Assembly: GCA_017991835.1 (NCBI GenBank)
Contig: JAGOPY010000011.1
Coordinates: 54,601 to 118,600, forward strand
Length of the DNA: 64,000 nucleotides
Direction: 5' to 3'
Source: Bacteroidales bacterium
GTDB lineage: Bacteria; Bacteroidota; Bacteroidia; Bacteroidales; JAGOPY01
Notes under the pieces: generated by a model
What the model saw: the letters and a program-made list of their open reading frames with translations, nothing else
Database searches by the model: none
Told to the model about the DNA's origin: nothing
Made by a program: the position numbers and the translations under genes
Shown: in pieces, positions 42,934 through 51,391 of the stretch
How positions within the stretch are numbered: position 1 is the stretch's first letter
Layout: the number at the start of each line of letters is the position of its first letter

Positions 42934-45180
42934 ATGAAAATCAATATAAAATATCTTAGAATTTCTCCTCTCATTTTCACTTTTATCATCCTGCTTTATA
43001 ATCCAATAATCAACTTTGCCCAGGACGGGCTGAAAACAAAAACCAAAGTTCGCCCCACCGTCGGTCTGGTTCTCAGTGGAGGAGGAGCAAAGGGCTTTGC
43101 TTACATCGGGCTGTTAAAGGTCATCCACGAAGCGGGCCTGCCACTGGATTACATCGGGGGGACCAGCATCGGAAGCATCATGGGCGGGCTCTACGCCCTG
43201 GGATACCACCCGGATACGATCGAAACCATGATACGCTCCATCGACTGGGACGCGCTGCTGGCCGATAAGGTCGAACGAAAATATATCTCTTTTGAAGAAA
43301 AAGAGTTCGGGGAAAAATTCATTATCACCCTTCCGGTAAAAAGTAAAGGCGTTATCCTGAGCCCGTCACTTTACCAGGGCCAGGAGATCGAGCTGTTACT
43401 GAACCGCTATTTTTCTCCGGCATTCTCCATCAAGGATTTTGACCGGCTGCCAACCCCTTTCCTCTGCATGGGCACCGATCTTTTTACCGGAGCTGAAGTC
43501 GTCCTGGATTCGGGTTATCTGCCCAAAGCCATCCGGGCAAGCATGTCGATCCCGGGCTATTTTTCCCCCGTCGATTATGGCAGTTACTTCCTCGGCGATG
43601 GAGGGGTGGTGAATAATTACCCGGTCAAAGAGGTAAAAGAGCGGGGAATTGATATTATGATCGGCGGCGATGTTCAGCCTCCTCTCCGGACAACCCGTGA
43701 AGAGTTCAATTCGCTGACCGACGTGATCGACCAGATCATCACCTTTAACCGGGGCAGCGCAAACCAGATAGGACGGGAGCTTACCGATATCTATGTGCCG
43801 CTGAACACCCGGTACGGGATCATGGATTTTGCCGAGTACGACTCGCTGATCGCTTTCGGAGAGAGGGTTGCGCGCCCGTTTTTCAGCCGCTTTAAAGCGC
43901 TGGCCGATTCCCTGAACCAAATTGAGTATCGCGCTCCGTTGACTTTTAATACCCGGCCGGTCAGCGAAGTTTTTATCAATTCGGTGCAGATCAAAGGCTA
44001 TAAAAAGTTTGCCGGATCCTACTTCAGGAACTATTTCAATCTGAAGGAGGATACGGTTTTCACGCTGGATGAGATCGAAAGGAGCATACGGCAGATATAC
44101 GGCACACGTTTTTTCGAAAAGGTTGAATACGAGGTGAACACAGATGGTCACCGCAGCGATCTTGTGATACGTGTCAGGGAAGCCGATCCGGGATACCTCT
44201 CGGCCGGGCTGCACTATGATAACGACTACCAGGCCAGCCTGCTTATCACAGGCTCCTTCCGGAATGTGCTGGGCAAACGGACAAAGCTGTTTGCCGACCT
44301 GGTCCTGGGACAGAATCCCCGGCTGCGTGCATTCTATATGCTGGATAACGGTGCCCAGCCGGGAATAGGCGCCAGGTTCGAGACTTATTCTTTAAAATTT
44401 GATATTTATGAAAGGGAGAAAAAGATCAACCGGATCGTTTTCTCCAATTATAAGACATCAGCCTTTATCAATTACAGCCTGAAAAACCTGTTCAATTTCC
44501 GGGCCGGATTTGACTACGAATATTTCCGCTTCAGGCAGGATGTCGCGGCCGATACCGCCCTGGAAGCCTTCAGTGATTTCAGCAGCTACGGGTCGTTCTT
44601 TGCCGAATTCAGCGCCGATTCCCGCGACAGGGCCTATTTTACCCGCAGCGGTTCGAAATCGGAACTGAGATTGGAGTATGTCATGCCGCTGTCGAAAAAC
44701 TGGAGCCGGGACCTGTTCACCAGTTCCTTTATCCTTTACTGGAAGTACGATGTGAGTGAAGAGGTTGCGCCAAAACTGGTTCTGCGACCGGGAATCTTCC
44801 TGGGCAGTACCATGTCGTCGGAGAACAGGCCTCCGCTGCAGCATAATTTTGGTTTTGGCGGGTTGAATCCTAACCAGTACGTCAATACGATCCTTCCGTT
44901 CACCGGTCTCCAGTTCATCCAGAAAACCGGGTATCATGCTATAATTCTGAGGATGAGACTGCAATATAATTTTTATAAGAAACTGTATGCCACCGCGTTA
45001 TTCGACGGAGGTGCCGCCGAAGAGATTTTTGATGATGTTTTCGAACCCGCCAACTTCATTGCCGGTTATGGCGCGGCCCTGGGATACGACAGTTTTATCG
45101 GCCCGCTGGAGATCACTTTCATGGGATCGAACAGGAACAGCAGACCGATGGTGTTCCTGAATCTGGGGTTTTGGTTTTGA
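42934..45180 (+). CDS. Patatin-like phospholipase with BamA-type barrel
   Basis: About 748 residues, exported. The signal peptide region is followed by a patatin domain (about residues 45-250) with oxyanion GGGAKG, the nucleophile GTSIGS and a DGG acid motif (LGDGGVVNNYP). A POTRA-like region (near residue 345) and a C-terminal surface-antigen/BamA barrel of about 16 strands end in GFWF. The layout matches the PlpD-type patatin-barrel family, which may release or display its lipase. The ATG at 42934 is chosen because it gives the signal peptide; the upstream ATG at 42832 lies next to the repeat element. Confidence 0.9.
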   Translation: MKINIKYLRISPLIFTFIILLYNPIINFAQDGLKTKTKVRPTVGLVLSGGGAKGFAYIGLLKVIHEAGLPLDYIGGTSIGSIMGGLYALGYHPDTIETMIRSIDWDALLADKVERKYISFEEKEFGEKFIITLPVKSKGVILSPSLYQGQEIELLLNRYFSPAFSIKDFDRLPTPFLCMGTDLFTGAEVVLDSGYLPKAIRASMSIPGYFSPVDYGSYFLGDGGVVNNYPVKEVKERGIDIMIGGDVQPPLRTTREEFNSLTDVIDQIITFNRGSANQIGRELTDIYVPLNTRYGIMDFAEYDSLIAFGERVARPFFSRFKALADSLNQIEYRAPLTFNTRPVSEVFINSVQIKGYKKFAGSYFRNYFNLKEDTVFTLDEIERSIRQIYGTRFFEKVEYEVNTDGHRSDLVIRVREADPGYLSAGLHYDNDYQASLLITGSFRNVLGKRTKLFADLVLGQNPRLRAFYMLDNGAQPGIGARFETYSLKFDIYEREKKINRIVFSNYKTSAFINYSLKNLFNFRAGFDYEYFRFRQDVAADTALEAFSDFSSYGSFFAEFSADSRDRAYFTRSGSKSELRLEYVMPLSKNWSRDLFTSSFILYWKYDVSEEVAPKLVLRPGIFLGSTMSSENRPPLQHNFGFGGLNPNQYVNTILPFTGLQFIQKTGYHAIILRMRLQYNFYKKLYATALFDGGAAEEIFDDVFEPANFIAGYGAALGYDSFIGPLEITFMGSNRNSRPMVFLNLGFWF

Positions 45181-45211
45181 GAGGGTTGGAAAGGTTGTAA
45201 AACAACCCTTA

Positions 45212-46024
45212 TCACTCGTTCTCCTGGTTGTTTGCACAAAGCACCGGGATCCCTTCCCGGTTTGTCAGAAGATTTTCTTTGTCCTGCTGGGCAAAGTAAT
45301 GGTATTCCTCTGAAGGCACCGACATAACAGCTAACATTTGAGCGCCTGATTTGACTGCAAATTGTAGAGTCTGTGTGGCAAAACCCACCGAAAGCACGGT
45401 CTGCTTTTCGTTGATCCGCTGGTGTTTTATTCCTTCTGAATCAAAGATCTCAACCGTTCGTTGAAGGTTCTTCTTCAATTGTTCGGGGGCCACGAAGCCG
45501 GGCCTTTCGATGGAATATACCTGCACTTCCGAATGGAATATTTTTGCCAGGATGATCACTGATTTGAGGATGTTCTCATACGACTGGTGAGTGGCAACCG
45601 GGAGGATGATTTTCTCATATGCCGCCGCTATATCTGAAGATGATTGTACGACCAGCGTCGGACCGGGAATTTTAGTAACCAGGCGTAGAATATCCGCTCC
45701 CAGGAGCTTCTGCCTGAGGCCTTTAACACCATGAGTGCCTATGATGGTAAGGTAATAGCTGCTGTCGTCGGCCTCTTCCGGTATAGCGGTGAAAATATTA
45801 CCTGTCCTGACTTTGCTATCGCAGGTGATATTGAATTTCCTGGATGCCTTTACCGCCTTTTCAGCCAGCTTGATCTTCAACGTGTCAAGATCGGCGGAAC
45901 GGTCAGCGCAATGAAGCAGGACAAGGTCGGAACCGGCCCTTATACCAATGGTTGCTGCGTGTTCAATGACTTTGTCGGATAAGCGCGTAAAATCGACGGG
46001 GACCAGTATCTTTTTGTTATTCAT
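45212..46024 (-). CDS. Universal stress protein with two UspA domains
   Basis: A 270-residue cytoplasmic protein with two tandem UspA folds (about 1-135 and 145-270). The first starts KKILVPVDFTRLSDKVIEHAATIG and carries 'IIGTHGVKGLRQKLLGADI', a G-x2-G-x9-G-like nucleotide loop. The second starts YEKIILPVATHQSYENILK. Such proteins bind ATP/AMP and mark respiratory or energy stress. It is divergent from the 19-heme cytochrome gene. Confidence 0.85.
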   Translation of the reverse strand: MNNKKILVPVDFTRLSDKVIEHAATIGIRAGSDLVLLHCADRSADLDTLKIKLAEKAVKASRKFNITCDSKVRTGNIFTAIPEEADDSSYYLTIIGTHGVKGLRQKLLGADILRLVTKIPGPTLVVQSSSDIAAAYEKIILPVATHQSYENILKSVIILAKIFHSEVQVYSIERPGFVAPEQLKKNLQRTVEIFDSEGIKHQRINEKQTVLSVGFATQTLQFAVKSGAQMLAVMSVPSEEYHYFAQQDKENLLTNREGIPVLCANNQENE

Positions 46025-46069
46025 CGTGAAGATTATTATTCAATCAGAAGGTGTGAATGGTTGAATCTG

Positions 46070-46077
46070 CAAAAGTA
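46070..46077 (-). promoter_or_regulatory. -7 box for the uspA-like gene
   Basis: TACTTTTG on the minus strand, 45 bases before the ATG. A TTG on the minus strand (46100-46102) lies 22 bases further upstream. Confidence 0.45.
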
Positions 46078-46253
46078 GTTCATTCCTTTGCTTCCCAGCC
46101 AAAACACACATATCCAATTTGTTAAATACCTGTTAAATAATGAATGAATATTTGAATGGACTATTTTCGTTCTGGTATAAAAAGAAATTGAGAGATTAAG
46201 GGTAATCCAACTTAGAATCTTTATAAATTACATCCTGACGTATAACATTCGTA

Positions 46254-46261
46254 TATATTTG
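46254..46261 (+). promoter_or_regulatory. -7 box that sets the GTG start of the 19-heme gene
   Basis: TATATTTG; a TTG codon at 46259 overlaps it, so translation more likely starts at the GTG at 46292, which yields a clean signal peptide. The 46025-46253 stretch otherwise shows no gene. Confidence 0.6.
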
Positions 46262-46291
46262 AATATTTTCGTATTTATAAATTTTCAATCC

Positions 46292-49090
46292 GTGAAAAAC
46301 AACAAATATATACCCAGGCAGATAGTGTTGATATTCATCATTTTACTGCCTTACTGGTCTGTCTTGTCCACTTTCTCCCAGAGCAATGAAGATTGCCTGA
46401 TGTGTCACGAAGACCCGACCCTTACGGCTATCCGGCAGGGGAAAACGGTGTCGATGTTCGTCAATGAAAAGATCCTCATCAGCAGCGTCCACGACGGGAT
46501 GGAATGTACTTCCTGTCATCCCGATGCCGGCGTGGAGGAGTTTCCCCATCCCGAAGTACTTCCTCCGGTCGATTGCGGTTTCTGCCACGACAAGGCCTTT
46601 GCCGAGTTCGACCGTGGGATTCACGGGCAGGCATTGCGGCTGAATGCACTTTATGCACCTACCTGCAAGGAGTGCCATGGAAGCCACGATATTCTTTCCC
46701 GCACCAACCCGAAATCCCGCACCTATAAGATGAATATCCCGGTGCTGTGCGGCAAATGCCACCGCGAAGGGGCGCCGGTTGCCCGGACCTATAACATCAG
46801 CGAACATAACATTCTCGAGAATTACTCGGAGAGTATTCATGGTGAAGGCCTTTTCAAAAGAGGCCTGATCGTTACGGCCACCTGCAACGATTGCCACGGA
46901 AATCATCTCGTGCTGCCGCATACCAGTCCCAATTCAACCATCTCTATAAACAATATTGCAAATACCTGTATGCAATGCCACGCGGAGATCGAAAGGGTAC
47001 ACACTAAAATTATCAAGGAAGAGCTATGGGAAAAGGAACCGGGCGCTATTCCGGCATGTACCGACTGCCACCCGCCGCACAAGGTGAATCCCCAGAATAT
47101 CGTCGCCACTATCTCCGATAAATCCTGCCTGGAATGCCACAACTCCGACGCTGTGCATAAAATTGCCGACGGCCAGAGGGTATCGTTAAAGGTAGTGCCC
47201 GAAGATATAACTTTCTCAGTACACAAGAATATCAATTGCGTGAAATGTCATTCGGACGTTTCTCCGACACTGGCCCGCCCCTGTGAAACGGCCAACCGGG
47301 TTGATTGCTCCAACTGCCATGCGGAGGTGTCGAACGTGTATGCCGCCAGTGGCCACGGGCAGGCCTACGGCCGGAGAGAAGCCAATGCACCCTACTGCAC
47401 CGACTGTCACGGGACCCACCGCGTGAAATCGAGATATGACGATACTTCGCCCACCTATCGTACCGCTATCCCTGCCCTTTGCGGCGACTGCCACCGGTCC
47501 GACGGGAAAGCATCGCAGGTCGAAGGGCTCAAAGAGATCAACGCCTATGCCGATTACTCCACCAGCGTCCATGGAAGGGGTCTGACCGAAAAAGGCCTGT
47601 TGCCAAGTGCCGTGTGCACCGATTGCCATACCTCCCATTTTATCTTAAAGGATTCGGATGAACGATCGTCGGTATTTCCGAAAAATATACCGGCTACGTG
47701 CGCTACCTGTCACAAAGGCATTTATGATGAATATATCAAGAGCGACCATGCTATTACTGTTCATGATGAAAAACTGCAGTATCCGACCTGCGCCGATTGT
47801 CATTCGGCCCATGTGATCACCGATATTTCACAGGATGTCTTTGTGAACGAAGTGACCAACCAATGCGGAAAATGCCATAAGGACCTTGCAGATACTTATT
47901 TCGAGACATATCACGGCAAAGCATACCTGCTGGGCTCTGAAAAAGCGGCCAAATGTTCCGACTGTCATGGCTCCCACAGTATATTTATGGCCAGCAATCC
48001 GATGTCTTCCGTCGGCAGCCGTAATATCGTCGAGACCTGCAAACAGTGCCATCCGGATGCCAACCAGCGGTTTACGGGCTACCTGACCCATGCTACCCAT
48101 CACAATAAAGCAAAATATCCCGCTTTGTATTATACATTCTGGGGAATGACCACCCTGCTTGTCGTGGTATTTGCCTTCTTCGGGATCCACCTGTTACTCT
48201 GGCTGCCCAGATCGTTCCAGGCGATGAAGAAGAAAAGAATGAAGCAGGCGGAAACGGGCGAAGAGCTGCATATCCGACGGTTCTCCAGGAGCCAGCGGAT
48301 CACCCACCTGTTCGTTATTCTCAGCTTCATCTTGCTTGCATTGACCGGAATGACACTGAAATTCGCCGCCTTGCCCTGGGCCGCTTTCCTGGCCGATCTG
48401 ATGGGCGGAGTCCATGTCGCCGGAAATATCCATCGCTTTGCCGCCGTCATTACTTTCGGCTATTTTATCTATCATGTTTATTATCTGATCAAATCCAAAA
48501 TCAGAAACAAAACGAAATGGGGGAGCTTTATCTTCGGGAAGAACTCCCTTATGTTCAATAAACAGGACCTGAAAGATTTCTGGGCCACATTCAAATGGTT
48601 CCTGGGATTAGGGCCCAAGCCGGGTTACGGCAGATGGACCTACTGGGAGAAGTTCGACTACTTTGCCGTATTCTGGGGAGTGGCCGTCATCGGATTTTCA
48701 GGCCTGATCCTCTGGTTCCCCGAATTTTTCACGACGATCTTCCCGGGATGGCTGATCAATGTGGCCATGATCATTCACAGCGATGAGGCCTTACTGGCTG
48801 TCGGATTCATCTTCACGATCCATTTCTTCAACACCCATCTTCGTCCGGACGCATTCCCGATGGATAAGGTCATCTTTACCGGAACCGTTCCCGTGGAGGA
48901 TTATAAGCATGAAAGGCCGAGGGAGTTTGAAGAACTGGAACAATCAGGAAGGCTGGAGGAGGTACTGGTGAAGCCCGAACAAAACAAAGAGATCGACAGG
49001 ATCATACGGGTCTTTGGCTTTACCATGCTGGCCATCGGCCTCACACTGGTGGTGCTCATCATCTATTCGATGCTGTTCGGGTACAATTAG
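46292..49090 (+). CDS. Nineteen-heme cytochrome c with C-terminal cytochrome b domain
   Basis: About 932 residues from GTG. The signal peptide ([30 protein letters not shown]) leads into a periplasmic region (about 35-600) with 19 CXXCH sites: CLMCH, CTSCH, CGFCH, CKECH, CGKCH, CNDCH, CMQCH, CTDCH, CLECH, CVKCH, CSNCH, CTDCH, CGDCH, CTDCH, CATCH, CADCH, CGKCH, CSDCH and CKQCH. Internal similarity ('[13 protein letters not shown]' / '[13 protein letters not shown]', '[11 protein letters not shown]' / '[11 protein letters not shown]') points to duplicated blocks. The C-terminal third is membrane-bound with b-type histidines ([38 protein letters not shown]). It likely couples quinol oxidation to long-range heme wires. 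The acceptor is unknown. Confidence 0.9.
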   Translation: MKNNKYIPRQIVLIFIILLPYWSVLSTFSQSNEDCLMCHEDPTLTAIRQGKTVSMFVNEKILISSVHDGMECTSCHPDAGVEEFPHPEVLPPVDCGFCHDKAFAEFDRGIHGQALRLNALYAPTCKECHGSHDILSRTNPKSRTYKMNIPVLCGKCHREGAPVARTYNISEHNILENYSESIHGEGLFKRGLIVTATCNDCHGNHLVLPHTSPNSTISINNIANTCMQCHAEIERVHTKIIKEELWEKEPGAIPACTDCHPPHKVNPQNIVATISDKSCLECHNSDAVHKIADGQRVSLKVVPEDITFSVHKNINCVKCHSDVSPTLARPCETANRVDCSNCHAEVSNVYAASGHGQAYGRREANAPYCTDCHGTHRVKSRYDDTSPTYRTAIPALCGDCHRSDGKASQVEGLKEINAYADYSTSVHGRGLTEKGLLPSAVCTDCHTSHFILKDSDERSSVFPKNIPATCATCHKGIYDEYIKSDHAITVHDEKLQYPTCADCHSAHVITDISQDVFVNEVTNQCGKCHKDLADTYFETYHGKAYLLGSEKAAKCSDCHGSHSIFMASNPMSSVGSRNIVETCKQCHPDANQRFTGYLTHATHHNKAKYPALYYTFWGMTTLLVVVFAFFGIHLLLWLPRSFQAMKKKRMKQAETGEELHIRRFSRSQRITHLFVILSFILLALTGMTLKFAALPWAAFLADLMGGVHVAGNIHRFAAVITFGYFIYHVYYLIKSKIRNKTKWGSFIFGKNSLMFNKQDLKDFWATFKWFLGLGPKPGYGRWTYWEKFDYFAVFWGVAVIGFSGLILWFPEFFTTIFPGWLINVAMIIHSDEALLAVGFIFTIHFFNTHLRPDAFPMDKVIFTGTVPVEDYKHERPREFEELEQSGRLEEVLVKPEQNKEIDRIIRVFGFTMLAIGLTLVVLIIYSMLFGYN

Positions 49091-49125
49091 GTTCCAGAGT
49101 TCCAGGTTCCAGGTTCCAGGTTCCC
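49090..49125. repeat. GGTTCCA tandem array at a stop codon
   Basis: Units GTTCCAGA, GTTCCAG, GTTCCAG and GTTCCAG begin on the last base of the TAG stop of the 19-heme gene. They are the same unit type as 16201-16394. Confidence 0.75.
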
Positions 49126-49166
49126 ATAATTTCCAATGACGCGAGCGCAGCGAGCTGATGACCAAC

Positions 49167-51239
49167 CTACATCTTCACGATCATAAACTCAACCCTGCGG
49201 TTCAGTCGGCGGCCTTCATCGGTATCGTTCGTGGCAACCGGTTGCGCTTCGCCAAAACCGGCTGAATCAAGGCGCGTGTTTGATATGCCCTTGTCAAGGA
49301 TGTAATTCACCACGGCGGCTGCCCTTTTCTGCGACAGCATCAGGTTGGATTCATCGTTTCCGACATTATCGGTATGCCCGTTGATCTCGATCTCCATGTT
49401 TGGATTGTCGGTCAGTATCCTGACCAGCTTGTCGAGTTCGGCGAATGATTCGGGGAGGAGATCCCATTTGCCGGTCTCAAAAAAGATGTTGTTCAGCCTT
49501 ACTTTTTCGCCGATCTCGATCGGGACCAGGTAGAGGTCGCGCTCCAGTTCCTGGTATTCATCCAGGTCTTTCAGGTCAACATTTTCGTTAACCGAGATGA
49601 ATTTTTCGCTCGAAGCCAGGAAGCCGTAAAGCCTCCCTGCCGGCAGCGTGATCTGGTAATAGCCTGTTTCGGGATTGCTCATGGCGGTGCCGGATATGGC
49701 CGAATTCTGGAGATCGAAATAGTTGATGACGGCCTGCACCGGTGTTTTCGTCTTCTGGTTAAGCACCTTTCCTTTGACCAGCACCACCGGGTTGGGACGG
49801 GCCATCTCGGGAAGCTTGATCCGGAAAATATCGCTGTTGCCAAAGCCCGATTTGCTGGATACAAAATAGGCATATTCGCCGGAGGCCGGCACGCTGTAGT
49901 AGGCGTCCCAATCGCTCGAATTGATCGGCTTGCCGAGATTTTCCGGTTTGCTCCAGTTCATCCAGGTCTCATCAAGACGGCGGGCCAGGAAGATGTCGTT
50001 GTCGCCGTGCCCGGGATGACCGTCGGAGCTGAAGTAGAGCGTCGTATTATCCGCGGCCAGGAAAGGCGATATTTCGCTCTGCGCGGAATTGAGCACCGGC
50101 CCCAGGTTAAGCGGCACCGACCAGAGGTTGCCTTCGATATTGAATGAAACGTACAGGTCTTTTTCGCCGTAAGTATCTTCCCTCTCAACCGCCATGATGA
50201 TCACCTTTTTATCGTTCGACATGCAGAACTCATTGTAATCATTCAGGTTATAATGGTCGATAACCGTAATATCTTCCGGGATCTCCCACGAAGTGGCGGT
50301 TTTGTTGGAGAGGCTGAGCCCGCCGGCTTTGAAGGTCCCATCATCATTATATGTATGCAAAAGAAACAGGGTACTGCCGTCGGGCGTCACCGAATTGACC
50401 GCATTGGTCGAACTGTTGTTCAGCGGTTTCTTCAGGTTAACGGCCTGCTGCCATTTTTTATCCGCTCCCGTTTTTGCATAATAGATATCGGAATAATCGG
50501 ATGTTCCGCCCGTATTTTCGGGGTCTTCGACACGGATGAAGAAAAGTCCCTGCCCGTCGGGGGTTACGATCGGACAAATTTCGGACGACCGGGTGTTGAT
50601 ATTGAAACCGAGATTTTCGGGTTTGCCGGTGTATTTGATCCCGGGTACGAGATTGATCTTGTGTTTGATGAGAAAATAATCGATAGAATAGGTGGAAATC
50701 CCCTGGAAAGAAAACCCGAACAGGTTACCGAAAAACCCGGAGTAAAATTCTTCGTGGATCCTGTTTCCATTGATCAGTACATCGATCCGGTTATCTTTCT
50801 TTGAAAGTGTAAGAATATTGAAACCGGGTTGGAAACCCAATGCCGGGATGTTTTCCTTTATGACCGACGTAGTGTTCCGGCTTTCGATATAGGATCTGGC
50901 CATACCTGCGTTGTTCACCAGGAAATAGTGCGAGTTTTCGAGGTCTTTTGATCCCCACAGGAATCCGAAGCTGCCATCGCCATCGATCCGGAACCGGGCC
51001 TCTATCGAAAATTCTTCGGCATTGATCCCGGGAATAGTCCACCAGGAGTTCCATTCGCCGGCCTGTTTCCGGGTCCAGACATAGTTGCCGTTTTCAACCT
51101 TGTATGAATTCTCTTCCGTGTCTTTGGCCCAGCCGGTCCGTTTATCATCGAAACCATCGTAGTAAACGGTGTCGGTCTGGCTGAAGGAATTCATTATCAA
51201 TCCCGTCAGAAGCAGGGCAGCCATTAATGTTTTTTTCAT
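49167..51239 (-). CDS. OmpA-family surface protein with PD40 repeats
   Basis: About 690 residues. The signal peptide (MKKTLMAALLLTGLIMNSFSQ) is followed by a LamG-like/concanavalin-like domain (about 25-190), PD40 propeller strands ('VTPDGQGLFFIRVEDP', 'VTPDGSTLFLLHTYND', 'LAADNTTLYFSSDGHPGHGDNDIF'), a carboxypeptidase-regulatory-like domain (about 475-550) and a C-terminal OmpA peptidoglycan-binding domain ('NPNMEIEINGHTDNVGND', about 570-690). It probably anchors the outer membrane to the wall. The ATG at 51239 is preferred; the longer frame from 51482 lacks a signal peptide at its start and overlaps the GH3 gene. Confidence 0.88.
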   Translation of the reverse strand: MKKTLMAALLLTGLIMNSFSQTDTVYYDGFDDKRTGWAKDTEENSYKVENGNYVWTRKQAGEWNSWWTIPGINAEEFSIEARFRIDGDGSFGFLWGSKDLENSHYFLVNNAGMARSYIESRNTTSVIKENIPALGFQPGFNILTLSKKDNRIDVLINGNRIHEEFYSGFFGNLFGFSFQGISTYSIDYFLIKHKINLVPGIKYTGKPENLGFNINTRSSEICPIVTPDGQGLFFIRVEDPENTGGTSDYSDIYYAKTGADKKWQQAVNLKKPLNNSSTNAVNSVTPDGSTLFLLHTYNDDGTFKAGGLSLSNKTATSWEIPEDITVIDHYNLNDYNEFCMSNDKKVIIMAVEREDTYGEKDLYVSFNIEGNLWSVPLNLGPVLNSAQSEISPFLAADNTTLYFSSDGHPGHGDNDIFLARRLDETWMNWSKPENLGKPINSSDWDAYYSVPASGEYAYFVSSKSGFGNSDIFRIKLPEMARPNPVVLVKGKVLNQKTKTPVQAVINYFDLQNSAISGTAMSNPETGYYQITLPAGRLYGFLASSEKFISVNENVDLKDLDEYQELERDLYLVPIEIGEKVRLNNIFFETGKWDLLPESFAELDKLVRILTDNPNMEIEINGHTDNVGNDESNLMLSQKRAAAVVNYILDKGISNTRLDSAGFGEAQPVATNDTDEGRRLNRRVEFMIVKM

Positions 51240-51267
51240 GAAAAAGGGGTTGTTTGGTTTTGAATAG

Positions 51268-51275
51268 CAAAAATA
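51268..51275 (-). promoter_or_regulatory. -7 box for the OmpA/PD40 gene
   Basis: TATTTTTG on the minus strand, 28 bases before the ATG at 51239. Confidence 0.5.
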
Positions 51276-51391
51276 ATCATCAGTTTTATCAATGGCTGTT
51301 AAAGGATTGTTAAAGAGATGAAAGATTTGACAGTCCGTCGGTGTATGAAAGGTTTTCATCAACGGGTAAATCCGTCGGTGAAAGAAACCTT

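Noticed and set aside
46259..46291. TTG start of the 19-heme cytochrome
   Set aside because: The codon lies inside the TATATTTG box. The GTG at 46292 gives a normal signal peptide.
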